A DNA stretch of 48,943 nt from JAKAXG01 sp035702985 (GCA_035702985.1 DASSZD010000165.1:1-48943); one strand, 5' to 3'. Positions 16,793 through 25,178 are shown, counted from the stretch's first letter. Notes: a model not told the origin generated them from the sequence alone. Numbers and translations: made by a program.

Positions 16793-17578
16793 TCAGGTGC
16801 GCGGGTCCGTCGGCCCGTGGCGGAGCCGGGCGAGGAGGGGGATGGCGGCGACCTTCCCGTCCGTGAGCTCGTCCCAGTGGATGGCCGGCCGGCGCCGCCC
16901 CTGCCGGCTGCAGCGGATGATCTGCGTCGGCGTGAAGATCACATCGAGGCGGAAATCGTGGCCGGTCACCGGGATCCGCCCGGCGTCGAGGACCTGCACG
17001 TCGTGCACGGTGGTGGCCACCACGGTCGACGGTCCGATCAGCCCGGCCTCCCACGCCAGGGCGTACTCGAGGTCGCTGAACCCGCCTCCCTTCCCCAGCC
17101 GGGCCCCGTCGCTGGAGACCGCCACGCATCCGGTGACCACCAGATCCACGGCATCCATGCCCGACACCTCGACCGGATGGCCGTGTCTGGCCGAGCCGGA
17201 GATGGACGCCGCCTGCCGGGGCGGCACCTGCAGGGTGGTCGGGTCGAGCTCGAGGAACGGCCGGTCCGACGCCAGGCGTGGCACCGCCATGTACACCTTC
17301 TTGCCGTCCTCCAGTGCCCGTTGCCGGACCGGGAGCTGTGGCGAGTCGGGGTTGGCCTTCAGGGTCGACGCGTCCCGCCAGACGGCGTCGGCCCGGAGGC
17401 GCTCAGCCGCTCGCTCCGCCCCCACGAAGTTGGGTATCCGCCCTTCGGCTCCCGGGAACCGAGCCGCCCCGGCCGCCTTCAGGGCGCTCCAGACCTCCCG
17501 GCGGATGTCGGACTTGGCCGCCAGGACGGCCGGGTCGCCGCCTGCGTCCCGCTCGTGGTCAGGAGCCCGGCGCACCAT
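16793..17578 (-). CDS. 5-formyltetrahydrofolate cyclo-ligase-family protein
   Basis: The 261-aa protein belongs to the 5-FTHF cyclo-ligase (methenyl-THF synthetase) fold. Family signatures: an N-terminal KSDIRREVWSALKAAG helix, LKANPDSPQLPVRQRALEDGKK, and the glycine-rich GARLGKGGGFSDLEYALAWE loop that binds ATP and substrate in the family. It is longer than bacterial YgfA (about 180-200 aa) and closer in layout to MTHFSD-like proteins, so folate salvage is likely but not certain. Formyl-folate metabolism would fit the formyl-CoA chemistry further along the window, though the genes are 14 kb apart. The ATG at 17578 has no clear ribosome site. Confidence 0.8.
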   Translation of the reverse strand: MVRRAPDHERDAGGDPAVLAAKSDIRREVWSALKAAGAARFPGAEGRIPNFVGAERAAERLRADAVWRDASTLKANPDSPQLPVRQRALEDGKKVYMAVPRLASDRPFLELDPTTLQVPPRQAASISGSARHGHPVEVSGMDAVDLVVTGCVAVSSDGARLGKGGGFSDLEYALAWEAGLIGPSTVVATTVHDVQVLDAGRIPVTGHDFRLDVIFTPTQIIRCSRQGRRRPAIHWDELTDGKVAAIPLLARLRHGPTDPRT

Positions 17579-17638
17579 GCCGGATGACCCTATCGCCGCC
17601 CCTGCCGACCTCCGACGCGACGGTCAGGGAAAAAAGGG

Positions 17639-17666
17639 TTGACTTCCCACCCCAACCCGATACAAT
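17639..17666 (+). promoter_or_regulatory. Sigma-70-type promoter of the DUF222-HNH gene
   Basis: TTGACT (17639-17644), a 16-nt spacer and TACAAT (17661-17666). It is one of the best -35/-10 pairs in the window and lies directly against the SOS box. Confidence 0.75.
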
Positions 17667-17680
17667 CGAACATACGTTCG
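17667..17680. promoter_or_regulatory. LexA (SOS) box
   Basis: CGAACATACGTTCG is an exact match to the Gram-positive/actinobacterial LexA consensus CGAAC-N4-GTTCG. It abuts the -10 element, so bound LexA should block initiation. A leader of about 100 nt follows, with a GCCGCT/AGCGGC hairpin (17729-17750). Confidence 0.88.
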
Positions 17681-17781
17681 CTCTGTAGGGATCGGGCGGG
17701 ATCGTCGGCGGTGAGCCGGCCTGGTAGTGCCGCTGCTCTTTCGTAGCGGCTGACCCCTTTCACCACCGGGACGGCCCCGCC

Positions 17782-19188
17782 ATGTGCCAAGAGCTGCGCT
17801 CTTTTGGACAATCGATCGCCACATTCGCCAGCGGGTTCGACGCTCGGTCCGTGACCCCGGCCCAGGCGGGTGACGTCGTCCGGCTGTGCGCCCAGATCGA
17901 GGCGTCGGCCGCTTCCATCAAGGCCCTGGCTGCGGCCCGCTCCGCAGAGGGCAGCGAGTGGGAGCGCTGCGGCTACCGTTCCCCCGCCGAGCAGCTGGCC
18001 GATCAGGCCGGTATGAGCCCGGGCGCCGCCAAGCGGGCCCTGGAGACCGGACGGCGGATGGCCGACCAACCTGAGGTCGCCCAGGCCGCCCTGGCGGGCG
18101 AGTTGTCCCTGGAACAGGCCGCTGCCGTTTCCGATGGAGTGGCCGCCAACCCGGCCAGGGCCCGCGACCTCATAGACAAGGCCAAGCGCAGCTCGCTACC
18201 CGAGCTCGCCGAGGAAGTGGCCAGGGTCAAGGCCGACAGCAGCGACCGGGAGGAGCGCCGCCAGGCCCGCCACGCCAAGCGATCGTTCCGCAGGTGGACC
18301 GACCTCGACGGTGCTCTCGGCGCCCGCATCTACGGCCACCCCGAAGACGGAGCCCTCCTGTGGCGGATGCTCGACCCCATCCGCCGGCGGCTCAACGTGC
18401 TCAGGAGGGACGCCGGCTCCCCCAACGAGAGCCTCGACGCCCTCGACTACGACGCTCTGATGATCATGGCCGCCGCGGCCGTCGGCAGGGACGGGGAGCT
18501 CTCCCTGGCGGACCTGGTCCAACTCGGTCTCTTCCCCCAGCTCGACCCTTTGGGCGTACCGGGCCGCTCCCGGCCTGTGGTCGATCGGCCCGGGGGCGTC
18601 CCGGATCTGTTCGCCGACGCCGGCTCTCTCTCCACCGACCGGGCCTACGAGGGGGCCGCCCCGCCGGTCAACGGCGGGGGGCGGGTCAAGAAGCTGGCCG
18701 GGAGCCCGCTGCGGGTGATGATCCGGGTCGACCTCGACTCGCTTCTGCGCGGCGTGCCCCTCGAGGGCGAGCTGTGCGAGATCGCCGGCTACGGCCCCGT
18801 CCCCGTATCGGTCATCGAAGATCTGCTCGCCACGGAGAACCCGTTCATCATCGGGCTTCTCACCAAGGGCGAGGCCCTGGTCGGCGTGTACCACCACGGG
18901 CGTCATCCCAACGCCTACCAGCGATCCGCCCTCGACTTCCTCCATCCGACCTGCGCGGTAGAGGGCTGTTCATCCCGGGCCGGACTGCAGTACGACCATC
19001 GCGAGGACTTCGCCCGGACCAGGATCACCGCCTTCGACCTCCTCGACCGGCTGTGCCGCCATCATCACAGCCGCAAGACCCGAGAAGGATGGGCCCTGGT
19101 CGACGGTCGCGGCAAGCGCCCCTTCGTCCCGCCGGACGACCCCCGCCACCCACGATTCGGCGCCTCGCCGCCCGGACACGGCCCCTAA
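17782..19188 (+). CDS. DUF222/HNH endonuclease (13E12-repeat type), SOS-controlled
   Basis: The 468-aa protein has the 13E12/REP13E12 layout of Actinobacteria. The N-terminal DUF222 helical region (about residues 30-330) includes SAEGSEWERCGYRSPAEQLA and LSLEQAAAVSDGVAANP. A C-terminal HNH nuclease motif (about 390-450) contains CAVEGCSSRAGLQYDHRED and CRHHHSRKTREGW, with both Cys pairs and the HNH residues intact. The family is multicopy and mobile-like in mycobacteria, where some copies are LexA regulated; its role is unclear. Here the upstream LexA box and promoter are explicit. The ATG at 17782 lacks a strong ribosome site. The gene ends 10 bp before a tandem repeat array. Confidence 0.92.
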   Translation: MCQELRSFGQSIATFASGFDARSVTPAQAGDVVRLCAQIEASAASIKALAAARSAEGSEWERCGYRSPAEQLADQAGMSPGAAKRALETGRRMADQPEVAQAALAGELSLEQAAAVSDGVAANPARARDLIDKAKRSSLPELAEEVARVKADSSDREERRQARHAKRSFRRWTDLDGALGARIYGHPEDGALLWRMLDPIRRRLNVLRRDAGSPNESLDALDYDALMIMAAAAVGRDGELSLADLVQLGLFPQLDPLGVPGRSRPVVDRPGGVPDLFADAGSLSTDRAYEGAAPPVNGGGRVKKLAGSPLRVMIRVDLDSLLRGVPLEGELCEIAGYGPVPVSVIEDLLATENPFIIGLLTKGEALVGVYHHGRHPNAYQRSALDFLHPTCAVEGCSSRAGLQYDHREDFARTRITAFDLLDRLCRHHHSRKTREGWALVDGRGKRPFVPPDDPRHPRFGASPPGHGP

Positions 19189-19198
19189 CTGCTCTGCT

Positions 19199-19446
19199 CC
19201 TCCGGCGACCCTGCCAGTCGGCGCGCCCTGGGCGGGGGTCCCTGATCCCTCCCGATCCCTGCAGCGACCCTGACGGTCAGCTCGCCGGAGGGGGCGGGGT
19301 CCCCGACCCCTCCCGATCCCTGCAGCGACCCCTGACGGTCAGCGCGCCGGAGGCGGCGGGGTCCCCGAGCCCGATGGGGCCTCCAGCGACCCTGATGGTC
19401 AGCTCGCCGGAGGGGGCGGGGTTCCCGACCCCTCCGGGTCCCCCGG
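19199..19446. repeat. Four tandem ~61-bp repeats overlapping the P450 3' end
   Basis: The anchor GCGACCCTG recurs at 19205, 19264, 19325 (GCGACCCCTG) and 19386, giving periods of 59, 61 and 61. Later units share CTGACGGTCAG (an inverted repeat) and GGAGGGGGCGGGGTCCCCG, which with CCCCTCC forms a 7-bp stem. The fourth unit contains the P450 stop codon (19399-19401) and encodes the last residues of that protein. As with the 5-kb array, it lies between convergent genes. Confidence 0.88.
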
Positions 19447-20709
19447 GGTCGCCACCGGGTGCACCGGGGTGAACCCGATGTGGAGCTCCTTCATGGCCCT
19501 CAGGGTGAAGTTGCTGTGGTGCTTGAAATCGTTGCCGGGCAGCAGGTGCAGGTCGGGGAGCCGGTCCACCAGGGCTTCCAGGGCAACGACCTGCTCCAGA
19601 CGGGACAGCCCGGCTCCCGGGCAGTGGGTCTCGCCCAGCGAGAAGGCCACGTGACGGGCCGAGTTGGGCCGGGTCAGATCGAGCACCTCCGGATCCGGGA
19701 ACATCTCCGGGTCCCGATTGGCGGCGGCATAGCGGAGGTGGACCGTGGCACCGGCCGGGATCGGCACCCCGCCGATATCCGTGTCACGGGCGGCGACGCG
19801 CGGCAGCCCCTGGGTCGGAGACTCCAGGCGCAGCACCTCCTCCACCAGGTTGCGTACTTTGGTCCGCTCCCGGCGCACCGCGTCGTAGACACCGGGCACC
19901 GACAGCAGCAGCCACAGTCCAGAGGTCAGGGCGAAGGTGGTGGTCTCGTTGCCTCCGATGTAGAGGTGGTCGATCATGCCGATGATCTCGCCGTCCTCCA
20001 GCGGCCGCTCGCCCCCGAACCGGGCGTCGTTGGCCAGGTAGGAGATCACCGAGTCGTCGGGCCGGCGCCGCTTCTGCTCGATGGTGTCGTGTATGTGGTG
20101 CTGGAACTCCACGCGCCTCTCGGCGACCCAGATCTCCTCCTCCTCGGACAGCGGGCCCCGGAACGGCAGGACCCAGGCCTCCGACCACGCCTTGAGCTCG
20201 GGGATGTCGGCCACGTCGAAGCCCAGCAGCACGGTGATGATCTGGACCGGCAGCGGCAGGGCGAACTCCCTCACGAACTCGCACCGACCCCCGGCACAGA
20301 ACCCGTCGATGAGATCATTGGTGACCCGCTCGATGAGCTCGCGCCGCCGGGCCGCCCCCTGGTTGGAGAAGAACGGATCGACCAGCTCCCGGTAGCGGCG
20401 GTGATCGGGCGGGTCGATGGCGAGTGGCAGGCGCGGCGGCCAGCCCCGCTGCTCGTAGATGGCCGCGGAGCGGGTCGGGCGCGACTTCACCGGGGTGTCA
20501 TCGCCCTGGCCCCGGCGGAACAGGTCGGGACGGCGCAGGACGTGGGTCACGTCCTCGTAGCGGGTCAGGAAGAAGGTCCTGGTGCCAGGCAGCTGCCACA
20601 CCGGCGAGTTCGACCTGAGCCAGTCGTAGGTCGGGTACCAGTCCTCCTGCACCGCCGGGTCGAACAGGTCGATGTCGGCCGGGCCGGCCGGCGGGGTCCT
20701 GCCGGTCAT
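19399..20709 (-). CDS. Cytochrome P450
   Basis: The 436-aa soluble bacterial P450 is a heme monooxygenase needing ferredoxin and reductase partners. Motifs: the I-helix GGNETTTFAL (Thr for O2 activation, about residue 250), the K-helix EVLRLESPTQGLPR (ExxR), and the heme loop FSLGETHCPGAGLSRLE with Cys363. The ATG at 20709 has GGAG about 8 nt upstream. The last 14 or so residues (GDPEGSGTPPPPAS) are encoded by the tandem repeat and are not part of the P450 fold. No ferredoxin gene is adjacent; the flavoprotein at 6367-7602 is a possible reductase. The N-terminal layout (FDPAVQEDWYPTYDWLRSNS) suggests small-molecule catabolism. Confidence 0.96.
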   Translation of the reverse strand: MTGRTPPAGPADIDLFDPAVQEDWYPTYDWLRSNSPVWQLPGTRTFFLTRYEDVTHVLRRPDLFRRGQGDDTPVKSRPTRSAAIYEQRGWPPRLPLAIDPPDHRRYRELVDPFFSNQGAARRRELIERVTNDLIDGFCAGGRCEFVREFALPLPVQIITVLLGFDVADIPELKAWSEAWVLPFRGPLSEEEEIWVAERRVEFQHHIHDTIEQKRRRPDDSVISYLANDARFGGERPLEDGEIIGMIDHLYIGGNETTTFALTSGLWLLLSVPGVYDAVRRERTKVRNLVEEVLRLESPTQGLPRVAARDTDIGGVPIPAGATVHLRYAAANRDPEMFPDPEVLDLTRPNSARHVAFSLGETHCPGAGLSRLEQVVALEALVDRLPDLHLLPGNDFKHHSNFTLRAMKELHIGFTPVHPVATPGDPEGSGTPPPPAS

Positions 20710-20858
20710 CGAAGCCGCTCCGTCACGTATCCCATCACGTCCCTCGCTCCCCGGCCCCGCAGTCCTTCACGCGCCTCCTTCGAGGGAGCGGCCAGCAGCC
20801 ATCGGCCTTGCCCGACACGGTGAAATGACCGGTCGTACACCGCTCCCTCCCCTCGACC

Positions 20859-20887
20859 TTGCCCTCCCAGAACCCCTGCGGTATACA
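20859..20887 (+). promoter_or_regulatory. Promoter of the second ABM-domain gene
   Basis: TTGCCC (20859-20864), 17-nt spacer, TATACA (20882-20887). It lies about 85 bp upstream of the GTG at 20973, in the region divergent from the P450. Confidence 0.55.
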
Positions 20888-20972
20888 TCTAAACGAGTGT
20901 CAGTCAGATGGCACAAGCCCGTACTGCGGCGGAGACGTTCCGTTGCCCTGCCATAGAGGGGGTCGGCGCCGG

Positions 20973-21389
20973 GTGGCGACGTTTCTGGCTCACATCCGGG
21001 TGCGACCGGACGCTGCGGCTCGCTTCGAGGAGTTGGCCCGCGAGCTGTACCGGGCCAGCCACACCGACGAGCGGGACGTGCGCCGCTACGAGTACTGGCG
21101 GGGCGAGGAGCCGTACACGTACTACACCCTGGCCTCATTCCCGGACTTCCAGGGCTTCCTGGCCCACCAGACCAGCGCCCATCACGAGTCAGCGGCACCG
21201 GGGCTGAGGGACGTCATAGAGGTCCTGCGGCTCGAGTGGGTCGATCCCCTAGCCGGGGCTTCCCCGCTGGTACCCACGGAGGCGAGCCCGGCCCTTCCGG
21301 AGGCGTCGGAGCTGGAGAGGGCCTACGCCGAGCGCTTCGCCGCCATGGTCCAGCCATGGTGGCAGCCGCTCCGCCAAGTCGACCGGTGA
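20973..21389 (+). CDS. Putative quinol monooxygenase (ABM-domain protein)
   Basis: The 138-aa product has an ABM domain opening VATFLAHIRVRPDAAARFEE, then LARELYRASHTDERDVRRYE, TYYTLASFPDFQGFLAHQTS and a C-terminal extension ending QPWWQPLRQVDR. I place the start at GTG 20973 because homology begins there and GAGGGGG lies upstream; the frame is open to 20859 but reads as non-homologous, Cys-rich sequence across the promoter. Divergent from the P450, so both may act on the same substrate. The stop lies inside a strong hairpin. Confidence 0.8.
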   Translation: MATFLAHIRVRPDAAARFEELARELYRASHTDERDVRRYEYWRGEEPYTYYTLASFPDFQGFLAHQTSAHHESAAPGLRDVIEVLRLEWVDPLAGASPLVPTEASPALPEASELERAYAERFAAMVQPWWQPLRQVDR

Positions 21390-21407
21390 GCGCGGTGACC
21401 GGTCGAC
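21378..21407. terminator. Hairpin overlapping the ABM gene stop
   Basis: GTCGACCGGT, 10-nt loop, ACCGGTCGAC: a perfect 10-bp stem spanning the stop codon, between convergent genes (the next stop is at 21438). No T-tract. Confidence 0.6.
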
Positions 21408-21437
21408 CCGGCCACTGATCGCCTGTGGCGCCTCGGT

Positions 21438-22430
21438 TCAGAGCCAGTCGACACCATCGAGGTCGGCGCCAAGGCGTCCGGGGTCGCCGCTGGCTGTCGC
21501 GTACTTCGCAGACAGGCCTTCGATGACAGAGGCGAACTCGTCCACCGTGCTGGAGATGATCTCGGCCACCGTACGGACATCGTCGATCCGACCCATCACC
21601 TGACCACCGAGGGCCAGGGCGGCCTCCATGTCCCCACCGAAGTAGAGGTCGTGGTGCCGGGCCAGGTGCTCCATCCCGACGTGCTCCTCCCGCTCGAGCC
21701 GCTCGGAAAGCTCCGTCCGCAGGGCCCGCAGACCTGGCCTGGAGTGCCGGTTGAGAAAGACGGTGTCTGTTTCGGCGGCACCCACCACGGCGTTCTTCCA
21801 GTTGGGGTGGACGGGGGACTCGGCGGCGGTGAGCATCCGGGTCCCCATCTGCACGCCCTCGGCGCCGAGGGCGAAGGCGGCCGCCATGCTCCGGCCGTCG
21901 ACGATGCCCCCGGCTGCGATGATCGGCACGTCGACCCGGGAGCGGACGAGCGGGAGCAGGACCATGGTGGCCACGTCCCTCGGGCTCTTGAACCCTCCGC
22001 CCTCACCGCCCTCCACCACCAGCCCGTCCACGCCGGCGTCCACCGCCTTGAGGGCGGCGGCCAGCGTGGGCACCACGTGGTACACCGTGAGCCCGGCCGC
22101 CTTGAGGTCCGAGGTGTAGCGGTTGGGGTCTCCGGCGGAGGTGGTCACGAACCTGACGCCCTGATCGATGACGAAGTCCACGATCTTCGGATCCCGCACG
22201 AAGGCCTGGGCGATGTTGACGCCGAAGGGCCGGTCGGTCAGGGACCGCATCTTCTCGATCTCGATCCGGATCTGGTCCAGCTCCCCCGATGAGGTCTCGA
22301 TGATCCCGAGCCCACCGGCCCGGGACACCGCCGATGCCAGTTGCGAGCGGGCGATCCAGCCCATCGGGGCCTGCACGATGGGAAATTCCACGCCGAGGTG
22401 CCGGGTGACCCGGTTGTCGAAGGCAGTCAC
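21438..22430 (-). CDS. Nitronate monooxygenase (2-nitropropane dioxygenase-like)
   Basis: The 330-aa FMN-dependent TIM-barrel protein of the NMO family oxidises alkyl nitronates. Signatures: an N-terminal FPIVQAPMGWIA, ETSSGELDQIRIEIEKM, FGVNIAQAFV, VVEGGEGGGFKSPRDVATMV, VPIIAAGGIVDGRSMAAAFALGA (split here by its GG phosphate loop) and GVQMGTRMLTAAES. It starts with GTG at 22430; no ribosome site is visible, so the start is approximate. It stands alone between converging and tandem neighbours. The 176-bp gap up to the ArsR gene shows nothing notable. Many homologues act on propionate 3-nitronate or are only annotated by homology. Confidence 0.92.
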   Translation of the reverse strand: MTAFDNRVTRHLGVEFPIVQAPMGWIARSQLASAVSRAGGLGIIETSSGELDQIRIEIEKMRSLTDRPFGVNIAQAFVRDPKIVDFVIDQGVRFVTTSAGDPNRYTSDLKAAGLTVYHVVPTLAAALKAVDAGVDGLVVEGGEGGGFKSPRDVATMVLLPLVRSRVDVPIIAAGGIVDGRSMAAAFALGAEGVQMGTRMLTAAESPVHPNWKNAVVGAAETDTVFLNRHSRPGLRALRTELSERLEREEHVGMEHLARHHDLYFGGDMEAALALGGQVMGRIDDVRTVAEIISSTVDEFASVIEGLSAKYATASGDPGRLGADLDGVDWL

Positions 22431-22606
22431 GTGCGGAGGATAACGCCGCCGCTGTTCCAGGACGGCGCACCGCCCGGCGCGGACCGGCCCGCCCGGAACG
22501 ACCCGACGTCAGCGCACCGACCAGCGCGGACCGGCCGGCGACGCCGCTCCGGCTCTGGCGTGACGACCGCGACTCTGCCCGCCCAGGGCTCGGCCGCGGT
22601 CAGGGG

Positions 22607-22993
22607 TCAGCGCCGGGACCTGAGCACGGCGTCGAGCAGTCCCGGAAACCGCCGCTGCAGGTCGTCGCGGCGCAGACGGCTGGGCCGGCTGGTGCCCTCG
22701 AGCCGGGTGGCGACGACGCCGGACTCGCGTAGTACCCGCATGTGGTGGGACAACGTCGCCGGACTCTGCGACAGCCCGAGGGCGCTGCAGGTGCTCTCGC
22801 CGCGCTGGTCGAGCAGGCGGACAATCTCCAGGCGGACCGGGTCCGCCAGGGCGTGCAGCACGGCGGGGAGCTCCACGTCGTCGATGGCCGGCACCGCCAT
22901 CTCGGGCGGCGCCGCGGGGGCAGGGCCGGGGGCGGAGTCAGGGCCGGGGGCGGGGGCGGGGTCGGGGCCGGAACGCGCTCGCCGGTCAGCCAC
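22607..22993 (-). CDS. ArsR/SmtB-type winged-helix regulator
   Basis: The 128-aa product has a Pro/Ala-rich N-terminal tail (about residues 9-32) followed by an ArsR winged helix: VLHALADPVRLEIVRLLDQRG, CSALGLSQSPATLSHHMRVL (recognition helix) and ESGVVATRLEGTSRPSRLR. No ArsR metal motif (ELCVCDL) is present, so it is probably a non-metal sensor. It is divergent from an MFS transporter, with a perfect operator-like palindrome between them, and is likely its repressor. GTG 22993 is a tentative start; ATG in MAVPAIDD would remove the low-complexity tail, whose DNA is a strong G-quadruplex candidate. Confidence 0.88.
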   Translation of the reverse strand: MADRRARSGPDPAPAPGPDSAPGPAPAAPPEMAVPAIDDVELPAVLHALADPVRLEIVRLLDQRGESTCSALGLSQSPATLSHHMRVLRESGVVATRLEGTSRPSRLRRDDLQRRFPGLLDAVLRSRR

Positions 22994-23039
22994 CCGCCCA
23001 CCGCCTGCTCCGCACCCTTACCTCCCCTATTTCGACGGT

Positions 23040-23061
23040 CATCGAAGAAATAACTTCGATG
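23040..23061. promoter_or_regulatory. Operator-like palindrome between ArsR and MFS genes
   Basis: CATCGAAG-AAATAA-CTTCGATG: perfect 8-bp arms with an AT-rich 6-bp centre in the 90-bp divergent region, 23 bp before the MFS ATG. It is the expected binding site of the adjacent ArsR protein. Confidence 0.78.
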
Positions 23062-23083
23062 GTTGTCGTAGTTGATTGTAGCC

Positions 23084-24346
23084 ATGACAGGTAACGAGAC
23101 CCTGACGGCGACCCCAGCCGGTCGGTACTCCACCAGCCGGTTCGCCGGCTTCTGGACCAGCGGGCTGGCCCTGGCCGTGGTGATGGCCGGCTCGTCGGTG
23201 GTCTCCCCCCTCTACGACGTGTACCAGGCGACCTGGCACTTCTCGACCATCACCCTCACCGCCATCTTCGCCGTATACGCAGCGTCCCTGCTGGCCGTGC
23301 TTCTGGTAGCCGGGAACCTGTCGGACCGGGTCGGCCGACGTCCCATGATGGCCGTGGCTGCGCTGGCGGAGGCGGCCGCCGCCGGCGTGTTCCTCGCCGC
23401 CCACGGGGTCGCCGCCCTCTACGTGGGACGCCTGCTCCAGGGAGTGGCAACCGGTGCCGGCGTGGGCGCGGCCGGTGCGGCCCTGCTCGAACTGCAGCCA
23501 GCCGACCGGCCGACCCTGGGTGGAACGGTCAACGCCAGCGGGTCGATGGGGGCGCTGGCCGTTGGCGCGGTCGGTGCCAGCGCCCTGGTCCAGTACGGAC
23601 CTGCTCCCACCCGCCTGGTGTTCTGGCTGCTGCTGGCCGTCAGCCTCCTGACCCTGGGGTTGATCGCGGTCATGCCCGAGCCGGTCACCTCCGGGCGGGT
23701 CGAGTGGGCGGACCTGCGCCCCCGGGCGGGTGTCCCTCGGGCTGCCCTCCCGGATTTCCTCGTCGCCCTGCCCGCCCTGGTAGCCACCTGGGCCCTGGGA
23801 GGGCTGTACTTCTCCCTCGGCCCGTCCATCGCCGCTGAGTTGAGCCACTCCCGCGACGCGCTCTGGGGCGGCCTGGTAATCGCCCTGTTGACGGGAGCCG
23901 GCGCAGTGGCGGCGTTCGGTCTCCGGTCCCTGGCGCCGGGCGCCGCCATGCTGCGGGGCAGCGCCGTTCTGGCCGTCGGATCGGTGGTCACCCTGGTCGG
24001 TATCGTGACCGGCGCCAGCTGGGGCCTGCTCGTCGGGAGCGCCATCGCCGGGCTCGGCTTCGGAACGGCCTACCTGGGGGCCTTCCGCCACCTGTCGGCC
24101 CTGGCCGCCCCGGCCCAGCGGGGGGCGCTGGTGGCGAGCATCTACGTGGTCTCCTACCTGTCGTTCAGCGTCCCGGTCCTCGTCGCCGGCACCGCCACCA
24201 CCGCGGTGGGGCTGCACCCGGTGGCCGTCGTCTACGCCGCTGGGGTGATATCGCTGTCGGCACTGGCCACCGTCCTGCAGGTCACGGCCCGGCGCCGTCC
24301 CCGCCGGGCGGCCGCCGCCCCGGCGGCCGAAGCGGCCGGACTGTGA
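23084..24346 (+). CDS. MFS transporter
   Basis: The 420-aa inner-membrane major-facilitator protein has about 12 predicted helices. The loop 2-3 signature GNLSDRVGRRPMM and the GRLLQGVATGAGVGAAGAAL segment of helix 5 mark a proton-coupled exporter-like member. The first helix reads FWTSGLALAVVMAGSSVVSP. ATG 23084 is chosen; an in-frame TTG 12 nt earlier is possible, and neither has a clear ribosome site. Probably repressed by the divergent ArsR. It ends 7 bp from the convergent MEDS-STAS gene. Substrate unknown; drug or metabolite efflux would fit ArsR control. Confidence 0.93.
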   Translation: MTGNETLTATPAGRYSTSRFAGFWTSGLALAVVMAGSSVVSPLYDVYQATWHFSTITLTAIFAVYAASLLAVLLVAGNLSDRVGRRPMMAVAALAEAAAAGVFLAAHGVAALYVGRLLQGVATGAGVGAAGAALLELQPADRPTLGGTVNASGSMGALAVGAVGASALVQYGPAPTRLVFWLLLAVSLLTLGLIAVMPEPVTSGRVEWADLRPRAGVPRAALPDFLVALPALVATWALGGLYFSLGPSIAAELSHSRDALWGGLVIALLTGAGAVAAFGLRSLAPGAAMLRGSAVLAVGSVVTLVGIVTGASWGLLVGSAIAGLGFGTAYLGAFRHLSALAAPAQRGALVASIYVVSYLSFSVPVLVAGTATTAVGLHPVAVVYAAGVISLSALATVLQVTARRRPRRAAAAPAAEAAGL

Positions 24347-24353
24347 CCGCCGG

Positions 24354-25178
24354 TCAGTCGGTGAGGGTCAGCCAGGGATTGTCGAGGCCCAGAAGGGTCC
24401 ACACCCGGCGGACCATCGGACCGGCCCCCCGGGCACGGATCGGCCGGTCCCTGTCGGCCATCCCATCCAGCAGCAGCAGGGCGTTGTGGCAGAGGAACTC
24501 GGCGTCGGACAGGTCCAGGACCAGCTCCTCGTGGCGGGGAGCGACCGAGAGCACCCGGCCCAGCTGCGGACAGGCGAAGAGATCCACGCTCCCGGCTATC
24601 TTCAGCGCCGCGCCGTCGGCACAGGCCCTGAAGGGCACGTTGACCGACGGACAGGTCAGCGGGTGCTGGATGGCGAGGTCCCGGGCCCGTGACGGTTCGA
24701 CCTGATTTATATCGATTCCGCACAACCCCGCCACCGGGTTGGCGGCGATGAAGCGGTCGATGACCAGCTCGTACTCGGCCCAGCGGGCCATGGCCTCGTT
24801 GTCGCCCTGGACCTGCGCCGTGTTGTCGGCCGCCACGGACAGGCCGCTGTACCCGTCGCGCAGCGCCTCGTCCAGCATCGTGCGGAACGTGGAGACCTGC
24901 TGCGCCGGGTCGAACCGGTCTCCCGATCCGTAGGCGTCGGCCGACCTGGCCAACCGCAAACCACCGCTCGACAACAGCTCGTCGGCTCCCTCCAGGGCCC
25001 GCAGCCGGCCCGGGTGCGGGTCCTCGACGCAGTAGACCAGACGGTGACCGATCCGCCGGCCCCGATCCAGGAAGGCCACGGCTCCTTCGTCGAAGCGGTC
25101 GGGCCCGTCGAAGTACAGGGCCGCATGGTCCGAGCGCCCCTGCACCGAGGGGTCGGCCAGCAGCAGCTGGTCAGGCAT
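24354..25178 (-). CDS. MEDS-domain protein with C-terminal STAS-like domain
   Basis: The 274-aa protein has residues 1-160 resembling the MEDS (DcmR-like) sensory domain: DHAALYFDGPDRFDEGAVAF, HRLVYCVEDPHPGRL, STFRTMLDEALRDGYSGLSV, MARWAEYELVIDRFI. The C-terminus (about 180-274) has the STAS alpha/beta pattern (ALKIAGSVDLFACPQLGRVL, ELVLDLSDAEFL). The usual phospho-acceptor phrase DSSG is replaced by LCHN. It overlaps the upstream MEDS-ATPase gene by 8 bp, so it is translationally coupled. An anti-anti-sigma-like role is inferred; without the Ser, control must differ. Confidence 0.8.
   Translation of the reverse strand: MPDQLLLADPSVQGRSDHAALYFDGPDRFDEGAVAFLDRGRRIGHRLVYCVEDPHPGRLRALEGADELLSSGGLRLARSADAYGSGDRFDPAQQVSTFRTMLDEALRDGYSGLSVAADNTAQVQGDNEAMARWAEYELVIDRFIAANPVAGLCGIDINQVEPSRARDLAIQHPLTCPSVNVPFRACADGAALKIAGSVDLFACPQLGRVLSVAPRHEELVLDLSDAEFLCHNALLLLDGMADRDRPIRARGAGPMVRRVWTLLGLDNPWLTLTD

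Noticed and set aside
16793..17578. Functional link between the 5-formyl-THF cyclo-ligase-like gene and the formyl-CoA operon
   Set aside because: The one-carbon theme is suggestive, but the loci are 14 kb apart on separate transcripts, with no shared site seen.
19199..19446. Short CRISPR array or IS end
   Set aside because: Tandem units without spacers, no cas genes, no transposase, no flanking target duplication.
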